Positions 23,744 to 31,048 of a stretch of 33,405 bases of DNA are shown piece by piece. The first letter of the stretch is position 1. The number at the start of each line of letters is the position of its first letter. The notes beneath the pieces are model-generated. The model was given only the letters and a program-made list of their open reading frames with translations, ran no database searches and was not told where the DNA came from. Made by a program: the position numbers and the translations under genes. Source of the DNA: Nostoc sp. NMS7 (lineage in GTDB: Bacteria > Cyanobacteriota > Cyanobacteriia > Cyanobacteriales > Nostocaceae). The stretch lies in the NCBI RefSeq assembly GCF_017115085.1, contig NZ_JABXKJ010000041.1, forward strand, positions 1-33,405, read 5' to 3'.

Positions 23744-23961
23744 TAGGGGCACAGCAATGCTCATGGGTGTACAACCTAAGCTGAAAGCCACTCTAGAACA
23801 AGTTTTTAGAGATTATCTCTTATCTGGTTATCTCGTTCCCAGTCTCAGACTGGGAATGCCCGTCCTTGAGGCTCCGCCTCCGTAACTCGCGGCAGAGCCG
23901 CAATGAGCAGCATTTCCAGCCTCTGGCTGGAAACGAGGAATGAGTTTTTTCTGTATCCCTA
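23744..23961. repeat. Foldback element C with TAGGGGCACAG ends
   Basis: The left end TAGGGGCACAGCAATGCTCA and the right end ATGAGTTTTTTCTGTATCCC (with TA after it) form an imperfect inverted repeat of the same type as element B. The core is different. CTCGTT and AACGAG arms enclose four perfect hairpins with 1-3 base loops: CCCAGTCT/AGACTGGG (23838-23854), GAGGC/GCCTC (23868-23880), GCGGC/GCCGC (23889-23901) and TCCAGCC/GGCTGGA (23915-23931). It is non-coding. Confidence 0.75.
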
Positions 23962-24021
23962 CCGCGTGGTCTATTTAATCCCAGATGTGGGGTTGCGAAT
24001 TTTGAATTGGAGCGAAGCAAC

Positions 24022-25134
24022 ATGACTACTGATATTAACTTATTCTCTCCTTACCAATTAGGGAATCTGGAATTACCTAATCGGATAGTAATGGCACCCC
24101 TAACCCGAAACAGGGCAGGTGAGGGAAACGTACCATATCAACTAAATGCTACCTACTACGCCCAACGTGCTTCCGCCGGACTGATTATTTCCGAAGCAAC
24201 ACAGGTAACTCCTGAAGGACAGGGCTATCCCGCTACACCAGGAATTCATTCATCAGAACAGGTGGAGGGATGGAAGTTAGTAACCGATGCTGTACATCAG
24301 CAGGGAGGGAGAATTTTTCTGCAACTATGGCACGTAGGCAGGATTTCCCACCCTGACTTACAACCGAATGGAGCTTTACCTGTGGCACCTTCTGCTATTG
24401 CTCCTAAAGGTGAAGCTTCAACTTATCAGGGGCCAAAACCCTTTGTTACCCCCCGTGCTTTAGAAACTTCGGAAATACCGCAGATAGTCGAACAGTACCG
24501 TCAAGGAGCAGCAAATGCTCTAGAGGCTGGGTTTGATGGGGTGGAAATTCACGCAGCTAATGGTTATTTAATAGATCAGTTTCTCCGCGATCGCACCAAT
24601 CAACGTACAGATAAATATGGGGGTGAGATTGAAAATCGCGCCCGATTCCTGTTGGAGGTGACAGAGGCGGTAACTCGTGTGTGGGATTCTAACCGAGTCG
24701 GGGTACGTCTTTCTCCCAGTGGGACTTTTAACGATATAGGTGACTCCAATCCCCTGGAGACATTCGGTTATGCGGCTCAAGCCTTGAACCAGTTTAATTT
24801 GGCATATCTGCATATTTTTGAGGCAACAGAGGCAGACATCAGACATGGCGGGATAATTGTACCCACTAGTCATATCCGCGATCGCTTTACAGGTACACTG
24901 ATCGTCAATGGTGGTTATACCCGTGAAAAAGGCGATGCAGTACTGGCAAACAAAGCAGCAGATTTAGTTGCCTTTGGCACATTATTTATCTCAAATCCAG
25001 ATTTACCCCGACGCTTGGCTTTGAATGCACCACTAAATCAAGCAAATCAAGCAAGCTTTTATGGTGGCGATGAAAAGGGATATACAGACTATCCATTTTG
25101 GTCAACTGCTAACGAGCCGGTAGCTAAGGCGTAA
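24022..25134 (+). CDS. Old Yellow Enzyme family ene-reductase
   Basis: This 370-residue FMN enzyme of the NemA/OYE type reduces activated C=C bonds with NAD(P)H. It has an N-terminal LGNLELPNRIVMAPLTRNRA, the flavin-binding LWHVGRISHPD, the substrate-binding pair in EIHAANGYL (H and N) with FLRDRTNQRTDKYGG, and the phosphate-binding VNGGY and VAFGTLFISNPDLPRRL near the end. The start is the ATG at 24022. The Shine-Dalgarno-like GGAG lies in a dispersed repeat (TTTTGAATTGGAGCGAAGC) that also precedes hpnB. It is part of the redox gene run. Confidence 0.95.
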   Translation: MTTDINLFSPYQLGNLELPNRIVMAPLTRNRAGEGNVPYQLNATYYAQRASAGLIISEATQVTPEGQGYPATPGIHSSEQVEGWKLVTDAVHQQGGRIFLQLWHVGRISHPDLQPNGALPVAPSAIAPKGEASTYQGPKPFVTPRALETSEIPQIVEQYRQGAANALEAGFDGVEIHAANGYLIDQFLRDRTNQRTDKYGGEIENRARFLLEVTEAVTRVWDSNRVGVRLSPSGTFNDIGDSNPLETFGYAAQALNQFNLAYLHIFEATEADIRHGGIIVPTSHIRDRFTGTLIVNGGYTREKGDAVLANKAADLVAFGTLFISNPDLPRRLALNAPLNQANQASFYGGDEKGYTDYPFWSTANEPVAKA

Positions 25135-25288
25135 TTCGTAATTATGACTTTACGACTGTTCGTTGCGCGTTTGGTAGGCAAGTCGTTTGTTCTGAAACAA
25201 GGTAATAATTTTTATTTTTGTTTGATGAATAAATAGATTCGCTTGTATCATCCTAATTTGGTTATAACTCAACTATCAGGAGAATCTC

Positions 25289-25954
25289 ATGAGTTCCATC
25301 ACTCAAACTCAACCTTTAGATGTACCCAGTGCGATCGCTAAACGCCGTGCAATCAAAACTTTTAAAACAGACCCCATCGCCCCAGAACTGCTCAAGCAAC
25401 TGGTAGAGTTAACCGTGGCTGCACCCAGCAGTTATAATCTTCAGGACTGGCAAATTATTCTTGTGCAAGATCAGGCGCAAAAGGCCGCACTATCAGCAGC
25501 ATCTTTTAATCAACAGCAAATTCTTCAAGCACCTGTAACCTTTGTCTTTGGTGCCGATCCGAACGCCGGCGAACAAAACTTCACTTCAATTCTAGAGCAG
25601 GGACTCGAAACTGGAGCATGGAATGAAGGCACTGTCAACTACTTTAAAACTGCCGTCCCGCAATTTCAAGCTGGGCTGGGGGAAAAGCGACGCGAATATG
25701 CCATCAAAGATACCATCATTGCTGCTACCCATTTAGTATTGGCAGCAGAAAGTTTGGGATTATCCACTTGTTTTATGAACGGTTGGATTGAGGATCAGGT
25801 AAAGGAAGTAATTGGTGCTGGGGATAATCCAGATTTAGCGATCACTGTTTTAGTTCCTGTTGGCTATGCAGCAGAACCACGCTTAAATCCAGGTCGTTTG
25901 CCATTTTCCTCCAACGTCTCTGTAGACAGAATCGGTAATCCTTATGCAGGGTAA
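25289..25954 (+). CDS. Nitroreductase-family FMN oxidoreductase
   Basis: This 221-residue protein has a nitroreductase fold. RRAIKTF near the N-terminus and AAPSSYNLQDWQIILVQD bind FMN phosphate and ring. LVLAAESLGLSTCFMNGW and LVPVGYAAEP are typical C-terminal elements. Members reduce nitro compounds and quinones with NAD(P)H. The start ATG has an AGGAG ribosome binding site. It is last in the plus-strand run trxA2, SDR, OYE, nitroreductase, but the 154-base gap before it implies its own promoter. Confidence 0.93.
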   Translation: MSSITQTQPLDVPSAIAKRRAIKTFKTDPIAPELLKQLVELTVAAPSSYNLQDWQIILVQDQAQKAALSAASFNQQQILQAPVTFVFGADPNAGEQNFTSILEQGLETGAWNEGTVNYFKTAVPQFQAGLGEKRREYAIKDTIIAATHLVLAAESLGLSTCFMNGWIEDQVKEVIGAGDNPDLAITVLVPVGYAAEPRLNPGRLPFSSNVSVDRIGNPYAG

Positions 25955-26049
25955 GGGTAGTTTTTTCTAAATTCGGTATTGGGCAAAAAACCCTTGGCTG
26001 AGTTGTTTTAGACGCGGCTTTTTAATTATTAAAGCCACGTTTCTCATCA

Positions 26050-26210
26050 GACTTACGCATCATACATATCTACTATACAGAATTTGGGTTTTTCAGCCAT
26101 GTCTAACACCCAAAACAGTAAATATGTGACCAAATCAGGGTTGCACTCAGCACCGAAAATGTCCATTTTGCGTAATACATATCATAGTCAATTTGTATAG
26201 TGCGTAAGTC
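26050..26210. mobile_element. MITE-like non-autonomous element
   Basis: This 161-base segment has ends GACTTACGCATCATACAT (26050-26067) and TGTATAGTGCGTAAGTC (26194-26210), an imperfect inverted repeat with a perfect outer GACTTACGCA/TGCGTAAGTC pair. There is no frame long enough for a transposase. A second isolated end-like sequence (GGACTTACGC, about 32465-32474) lies before the RibD-C gene. The parent transposase is unknown. Confidence 0.6.
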
Positions 26211-26249
26211 CTATCTCAATCATTTGACATTATTATATTCCAAACTCTT

Positions 26250-26311
26250 GTACAGACGCGATTAATCGCGTCTCTTCTAACTCCTGTACAGACGCGATTA
26301 ATCGCGTCTCT
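26250..26311. repeat. Two tandem copies of the AGACGCGATTAATCGCGTCT palindrome
   Basis: Perfect 20-base palindromes lie at 26254-26273 and 26290-26309, 36 bases apart. Each is preceded by TGTAC and followed by TCT. They are set among short repeats of AACTCCTAAC, just past the 3' end of the membrane protein gene at 26336. The arrangement copies that at 6524-6587. Confidence 0.75.
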
Positions 26312-26335
26312 CCTAACTCCCAACTCCTAACTTTT

Positions 26336-28150
26336 CTACCCGCCTAAAGTCCTTGTATAAATTACCTGACCTTGGGAATCATAGAGGAAAAGAGATAGGT
26401 TAGCATTGTCACTAATTACAGCTAAAGCTTCCCGTAAGATTTGCAAGTGATTGGTAACATTAACAGCAGTATCCGAGTTTTTAGAATAAGGATTAGCCAA
26501 GTTATTTTGTCTTATTTGGTCATACTCAGGGGTTAGCCGGACAATAATTCTTGTATTGTCTATGCTAAATGTGCAAATCCGAATTCCATTAATACAGGTT
26601 TTATCTAAGTCGGTGCGGCTTTGTTGCAAACTACTAACAACTTGTAGTTTTTCTTGTGCTTGTTTGAGGGCTGCTGAATAGGGTTCGATCAGAGACTGAG
26701 CCTGAGTATAGTACAAGCTATCTTGGGAAACTTTTTTAGCAGTTTGCAAAGCCTGATCCCAGTATGTTGCAGCTGCTTGCCATTGATTTTGTTGCTGATA
26801 AACTTTGGCTTGCTTGGCGCTGCTAACGGCTTGTTGGTAGGTTTTAACAGCAAATTGTTCTTTTGTGGCGCGATCGCGTGCTGCGACTAACTTAGGTTTA
26901 TAATCTATCAACAGCTTTTGGGCTTCTTGGTATCCAGCACTAGTTTGGGGAATAGTATTCAAGGCATTAACTACCACCAGCCAAGTAGACTGCACCTTTT
27001 GCCATTCATTCAAGGATTTAGCGGTAGTTTCGCGGTTCTCGGCTGCATTGGCTACAGCTTTTGCTGCTGTTAGTTTTTTCAGCCATTTTTCCTCAGTAAA
27101 TATCTGTTGATTTACAACGTGCAAACGGACACGATAACTAAGTAATTTACCTTGTACCAGTCCATAGAGTTCACTACTGGAACTTATAGTTTCTAGTGGC
27201 GCTATAGCCTGTCGCCATAAATGTTGCCTAGCTTGTAATTCCTCTAGGCTATATGCAACTTTTTGTTCCGCCAAGGATGCCATCTGCAAAGCCTTGACCA
27301 CCTGGTTGATTTTTTCTGATCGTCCAGACAAAGTTGCTGTTAGTTCTTCTGACACTTGGTAACGGGGCGACCAACTAGGAATTGCATTCAGGGCTACGCT
27401 GGCTGCTGCAAGTTGCTGTTGTAGAACTACTAATTCTTTTTCAGAGTTGGCACGGCGCATCAGTTGCGGGGATATTGTTTTTAATTGCTCGGCATTTTGT
27501 ATTTCTTTACACTCAGACATCACACAAGGGCGAGTCAATAAGTAAGCACCACCGCCTAAAATTACAATTCCCACCAACACTGCACCCAGTAGGATAAGTT
27601 TGATTGGGAATGCTGGCTTTGAAGCCAACAAATTCGGCGCATCTGCAAACGGGTCAAACGGTTCCTCCTCTTGAGTCTCATCGATTGATGGAGAATATGT
27701 CAGAGATGATGAGGCATTTACTCTTCCCTCTCCCTTGTCTCCCTCTTCTCCCTTGTCTCCCTCTTCTCCCTTGTCTCCCCTGTCTCCCTTGTCTCCCTCT
27801 TCTCCCTTGTCTCCCCTGCTCCCCATCTTCCCATTCCCCCATCCCCCCGTCTGCTTCAATGCCAAGAAACATTTGGCATAAGGGAGTTGTTCGCCAAAAA
27901 CTCTCAGGAAACATTGCACTCGTTGCTCTTTGTGGGGTGCTAAAGACTGAAGTACTTCCTCAATGACTGCAAAAATTAGTTGAGCGTCAACTATTACATC
28001 TGATGTGTGTTGCGTTAAAATCATTAGCTCGTCTTTATTGACAGCACACTTCACCTCGAAGACTTCAGTCGTTGAGACTTCTACAAGTAATTGTTCCTGC
28101 AAAGTTTTGGCTAAAAGCTGTAAATCTTCCTGCTGGACTGCTACTTTCAT
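26336..28150 (-). CDS. Membrane protein with coiled-coil region and collagen-like insert
   Basis: I do not recognise a family for this 604-residue protein. Residues 1-100 form a compact N-terminal part. Residues 113-142 are ten Gly-X-Y triplets (GDKGEEGDKGDR and so on) encoded by a simple repeat. A proline- and acid-rich linker follows, then one membrane span (about 184-206). The rest is rich in A, Q, E and K and is predicted helical or coiled-coil, with a repeated pattern (EKWLKKLTAAKAVANA, EQFAVKTYQQAVSSAKQAK) recalling repeated helical-pair units. A last part of about 75 residues is beta-like (TRIIVRLTPEYDQIR). The topology suggests that the large C-terminal part lies on the other side of the membrane from the insert. 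The start is the ATG at 28150, with GGGAAAG upstream. Confidence 0.75.
   Translation of the reverse strand: MKVAVQQEDLQLLAKTLQEQLLVEVSTTEVFEVKCAVNKDELMILTQHTSDVIVDAQLIFAVIEEVLQSLAPHKEQRVQCFLRVFGEQLPYAKCFLALKQTGGWGNGKMGSRGDKGEEGDKGDRGDKGEEGDKGEEGDKGEGRVNASSSLTYSPSIDETQEEEPFDPFADAPNLLASKPAFPIKLILLGAVLVGIVILGGGAYLLTRPCVMSECKEIQNAEQLKTISPQLMRRANSEKELVVLQQQLAAASVALNAIPSWSPRYQVSEELTATLSGRSEKINQVVKALQMASLAEQKVAYSLEELQARQHLWRQAIAPLETISSSSELYGLVQGKLLSYRVRLHVVNQQIFTEEKWLKKLTAAKAVANAAENRETTAKSLNEWQKVQSTWLVVVNALNTIPQTSAGYQEAQKLLIDYKPKLVAARDRATKEQFAVKTYQQAVSSAKQAKVYQQQNQWQAAATYWDQALQTAKKVSQDSLYYTQAQSLIEPYSAALKQAQEKLQVVSSLQQSRTDLDKTCINGIRICTFSIDNTRIIVRLTPEYDQIRQNNLANPYSKNSDTAVNVTNHLQILREALAVISDNANLSLFLYDSQGQVIYTRTLGG
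27721..27850. repeat. Simple C-rich repeat encoding Gly-X-Y triplets
   Basis: Irregular 9- and 18-base units of the type TCCCTTGTCTCCCTCT are read on the minus strand as GDKGEE blocks. The unit length is a multiple of three, so the frame is kept. It is related to the CCCTTGTCTCCCC repeat in hpnB (19793-19901). Confidence 0.75.
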
Positions 28151-28797
28151 AGAGCTTTCCCGCTAAATTTCTATATTGTTTTGATTATCTTTAAGGAGAT
28201 GAAACAAACTTTCTGGGTTTGTTGAATGCAAATGCACAGTTTAACCAACCACAGCCGGAAAATCTGAACGACCAACTTTCTAACACAAATTCTGACTTTT
28301 CACCAAAAATTAAAAAGGCAGTTATTGTTCGTGTCGCTACATTTTCATTGTGCTAGATGCCAAAATAAATAATCTATCTTCAGATATAAATTACAAATAA
28401 AAAATGGGAATAATAGAGCTTTTGAGTATTTTCACTGGATTTATTGGCGACAATTAAATTCACACTAGCTACTGGTGTGGAAAATTCTGGTTGCACAGTT
28501 GTGACAAAATTATCCCAGGGTTAAGGAAACGATGCTATGTCAGAGGGTTTTGACAGAAATGCTAGTTATCTTCTATGCTGAGAAACTTACTGAGGAGATT
28601 AATTACGTGTTGTGGCTGTGGCACAAACAGGTTGGCTATCGAAATTAATCTGCCTGATTTGCGGAATTGGATAAAATTGATCCGTGGAAAAATAAATTTT
28701 TATAGCTGCCAAAAGCTTAATTATGCAATAAAGGTGATGCAAAATATTAAGACAGCACTAACTAAAGGTTTGAAAAGTTTCAATGCAAGGTGTATCA
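28151..28797. other. AT-rich divergent intergenic region
   Basis: There are 647 bases between the divergent membrane protein gene and sucC. No RNA gene, strong hairpin or known repeat was found. A frame of 82 codons at 28575-28823 overlaps the sucC start and reads as non-coding. The region must contain two promoters, which could not be placed. Confidence 0.4.
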
Positions 28798-30021
28798 ATG
28801 GATTTATTAGAGTACCAAGTTAAAGAATGGTTTGGGAAGATAGGCATTCCGGTATTGCCCTCCCAACGAATTGACCATCCTACAGATTTAAAACGTTTAA
28901 AAATTCGCTTTCCAATTGTACTGAAATCTCAAGTACATGGAGCGGAACGGGCAAAAGCTGGTGGAGTCAGGTTTGCGGAGACGACAATCGATGCGATCGC
29001 AGCTGCTCAAAATATCTTTAGTTTACCAATCTGGGGCGAATTACCGGAAGTTGTGCTGGCAGAATCCCAATACGACGCCAACCAGGAATTTTATCTCGCG
29101 GTGGTTTTAGATACTGCTGTTTGCCGACCGGTACTTTTAGGTTGCAAAGAAGCGGACATCGATTGGGAATCGGCTGGGGAAAAAATGCACTATGTCGTTG
29201 TAGAACAGGAATTCTCACCATTTTATGCCCGACGACTGGCTTTGAAAATGGGTTTGCAAGGGACGCTGATGCAGTCGGTAAGCAGCGTTGTGGAGAAGAT
29301 GTATGAGTTATTTGTGCAAAAAGACCTGGATTTAGTCGAAATCAATCCCTTGGCAGTCAGTGCTACTAGTCAAGTTATGGCTCTTAATGGTAAAGTCAGA
29401 GTCAACGAACGGGCGATCAAGCGTCATCCCGATCTTGCCCAGATGGCGGCAAAAATTATCAGCCGTCATACCAGTACTGAAATCAACGGGATTTTGGGCG
29501 ACTGGGATGGTGTGGAAATGCATGGAAAAATCGGTATTTTAGGTAATGGTACTGGTTCAGTGATGGCAACTTTGGATTTAGTCGCTAATGCTGGTGGCAA
29601 ACCAGGTGTTTGTTTGAATTTACGTCATGCTTTCCTCACAGATACTACACCAACTACCTTCCGCGATCGCCTAGCGACAGGTCTGAAAATCCTGGAGGCT
29701 GACAAAAGCATTCAAGTAATACTAATTAACTTTATGGGTAGCATTCCTCAAACTGAGGAAGTAGTTGAAGTAATAGCCAGAGTTGTGCAGCAAGACAATA
29801 ACGAACTCAAATCACAGGTTGTACATTCTAATGGTAGTAAAAATCGGCAAGAACCGAATTCACCCTTAGTTGTTCGTCTGGCTGGTTCGGAATTTGATGC
29901 TGCTAGAAAATATTTAGCAACACTAAAAACCCCCAGCAATGCGCTCCTGGTGGTAGAAAACTTAGATGAGGCAGTGGCGGCAGCAGTTCGGCTGGCTAAA
30001 CCAATGGCTAATAAGAAGTAG
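28798..30021 (+). CDS. sucC: Succinyl-CoA synthetase beta-subunit-like (ATP-grasp) protein, altered motifs
   Basis: The 407-residue protein is colinear with SucC, with an ATP-grasp domain (1-235) and a CoA-ligase domain (240-402). It keeps EYQVKEWF at the start, the glutamate of VEINPL (E181), and GKIGILGNGTG. Several usual motifs are changed. The GGRGKAGG nucleotide loop reads AERAKAGG (49-56), LDGK near the second metal site reads LNGK (N197), and the GGGA segment expected after the first strands of the ligase domain is absent (CLNLRHAF instead). The start is the ATG at 28798, with AAGGTG upstream; an ATG five codons earlier is possible. It lies 90 bases before the sucD-like gene and is probably co-transcribed. 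Catalytic ability is doubtful. Confidence 0.87.
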   Translation: MDLLEYQVKEWFGKIGIPVLPSQRIDHPTDLKRLKIRFPIVLKSQVHGAERAKAGGVRFAETTIDAIAAAQNIFSLPIWGELPEVVLAESQYDANQEFYLAVVLDTAVCRPVLLGCKEADIDWESAGEKMHYVVVEQEFSPFYARRLALKMGLQGTLMQSVSSVVEKMYELFVQKDLDLVEINPLAVSATSQVMALNGKVRVNERAIKRHPDLAQMAAKIISRHTSTEINGILGDWDGVEMHGKIGILGNGTGSVMATLDLVANAGGKPGVCLNLRHAFLTDTTPTTFRDRLATGLKILEADKSIQVILINFMGSIPQTEEVVEVIARVVQQDNNELKSQVVHSNGSKNRQEPNSPLVVRLAGSEFDAARKYLATLKTPSNALLVVENLDEAVAAAVRLAKPMANKK

Positions 30022-30038
30022 TAAAAATTGAATCAATC

Positions 30039-30062
30039 CGACATGAAAAACTTGTCGTTTTT
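30039..30062 (+). terminator. Weak hairpin between the sucC-like and sucD-like genes
   Basis: CGACA (30039-30043) pairs with TGTCG (30053-30057), with one more G-C pair across a mismatch, followed by TTTTT. This could be a weak or partial terminator that lowers downstream expression. Confidence 0.35.
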
Positions 30063-30111
30063 ATGCCAAGTAGTCCAAGGCACTGGGTTGCCAAACTTAC
30101 GGTAATTTTTT

Positions 30112-30993
30112 ATGAACCTAAAGCCAGAAAGTAAAGTCTTAATTCAAGGCTTTTGTGAATTTATATCAGGCACTCATGTTGCTCAAATGACAGCTTATGG
30201 CACGAATTTGGTAGCTGGTGTCAATCCAGGATGTGGCGGACAGGAACTGCATGGACTGCCAGTATTTGACTTAGTAGAGGAAGTAATAGAACAATTTGGG
30301 GCAATTGACACGACAATTATTTGTGTAGATCCTTACGACGTGCTAGATGCGGCATTAGAAGCGATCGCATCTCATATTCGCCAAATTATTATTATCACTG
30401 CTGGCGTGCCACCTTTGGATATGGTGCAATTACTCCGCAAAGCCGAAGCCTGTGAAACTCTGGTAGTCGGGCCAAATAGTCCAGGGATAATTGTGCCGGG
30501 AAAAATTCTCTTAGGTACTCAACCTAGCGAGTTTTATACCCCTGGTGCAGTGGGGATCGTTAGTCGTAGCAGCACCCTCACCTACGAAATCGCCTACGAA
30601 TTAACAAAAGCAGGTTTGGGGCAGTCGATTAGTGTCAGTATTGGTAGTGACGCGATCGTTGGTTCCTCTTTTCTCCAATGGCTGCAAATTCTCGATGAGG
30701 ATGAAACTACACAGGCGATCGTTTTAGTCGGTCAACCTGGTGGTGGTAGTGAAGAAGCAGCAGCGCGGTACATTGCCGAGGCAATTGATAAACCAGTAAT
30801 TGCCTATATTGCAGGCAGACAAGCACCACCAGGAAAAAGTTGGCGTCAAACTGGGACTTTAGCAACGTTTATCGGACGCGATCCTAATTTTGGCACAGCC
30901 CAAAGTAAATTAGCTGCCTTAAAAGAAGCGCAAGTTCCAGTAGCTGAACGTCCTTCTCAGATTCCAGAATTATTGAGAAAGGAGATTAACTAA
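30112..30993 (+). CDS. sucD: Succinyl-CoA synthetase alpha-subunit-like protein lacking the catalytic histidine
   Basis: The 293-residue protein is colinear with SucD, with a CoA-binding Rossmann part (1-120) and a ligase part (145-290). It keeps LVGPNSPGIIVPG, SRSSTLTYE and YIAGRQAPPGK. In working enzymes the phosphohistidine lies in a GHAGA motif just after APxGK; here that segment reads WRQTGT, with Q246 in place of histidine. The glutamate that holds the phosphohistidine (in GEIGG) is also replaced, as Q208 in VGQPGG. ITEG reads ITAG. The reading frame is intact and well maintained, so it may serve a non-catalytic or altered role. It follows the sucC-like gene. Confidence 0.87.
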   Translation: MNLKPESKVLIQGFCEFISGTHVAQMTAYGTNLVAGVNPGCGGQELHGLPVFDLVEEVIEQFGAIDTTIICVDPYDVLDAALEAIASHIRQIIIITAGVPPLDMVQLLRKAEACETLVVGPNSPGIIVPGKILLGTQPSEFYTPGAVGIVSRSSTLTYEIAYELTKAGLGQSISVSIGSDAIVGSSFLQWLQILDEDETTQAIVLVGQPGGGSEEAAARYIAEAIDKPVIAYIAGRQAPPGKSWRQTGTLATFIGRDPNFGTAQSKLAALKEAQVPVAERPSQIPELLRKEIN

Positions 30994-31048
30994 TAGACAT
31001 AGGCGTGAAAAAGAATCTAGAGAGGTAGCACTGCTACGTCTTTAGGTT

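Noticed and set aside
27604..27966. Frames rich in LPLLPC or QGRRGRQ repeats
   Set aside because: They are alternative readings of the simple repeat inside the 604-residue membrane protein gene, which has the proper start, span and flanking sequence.
28575..28823. An 82-codon frame before sucC
   Set aside because: It overlaps the sucC start, has no family likeness or ribosome binding site, and has the composition of non-coding AT-rich DNA.
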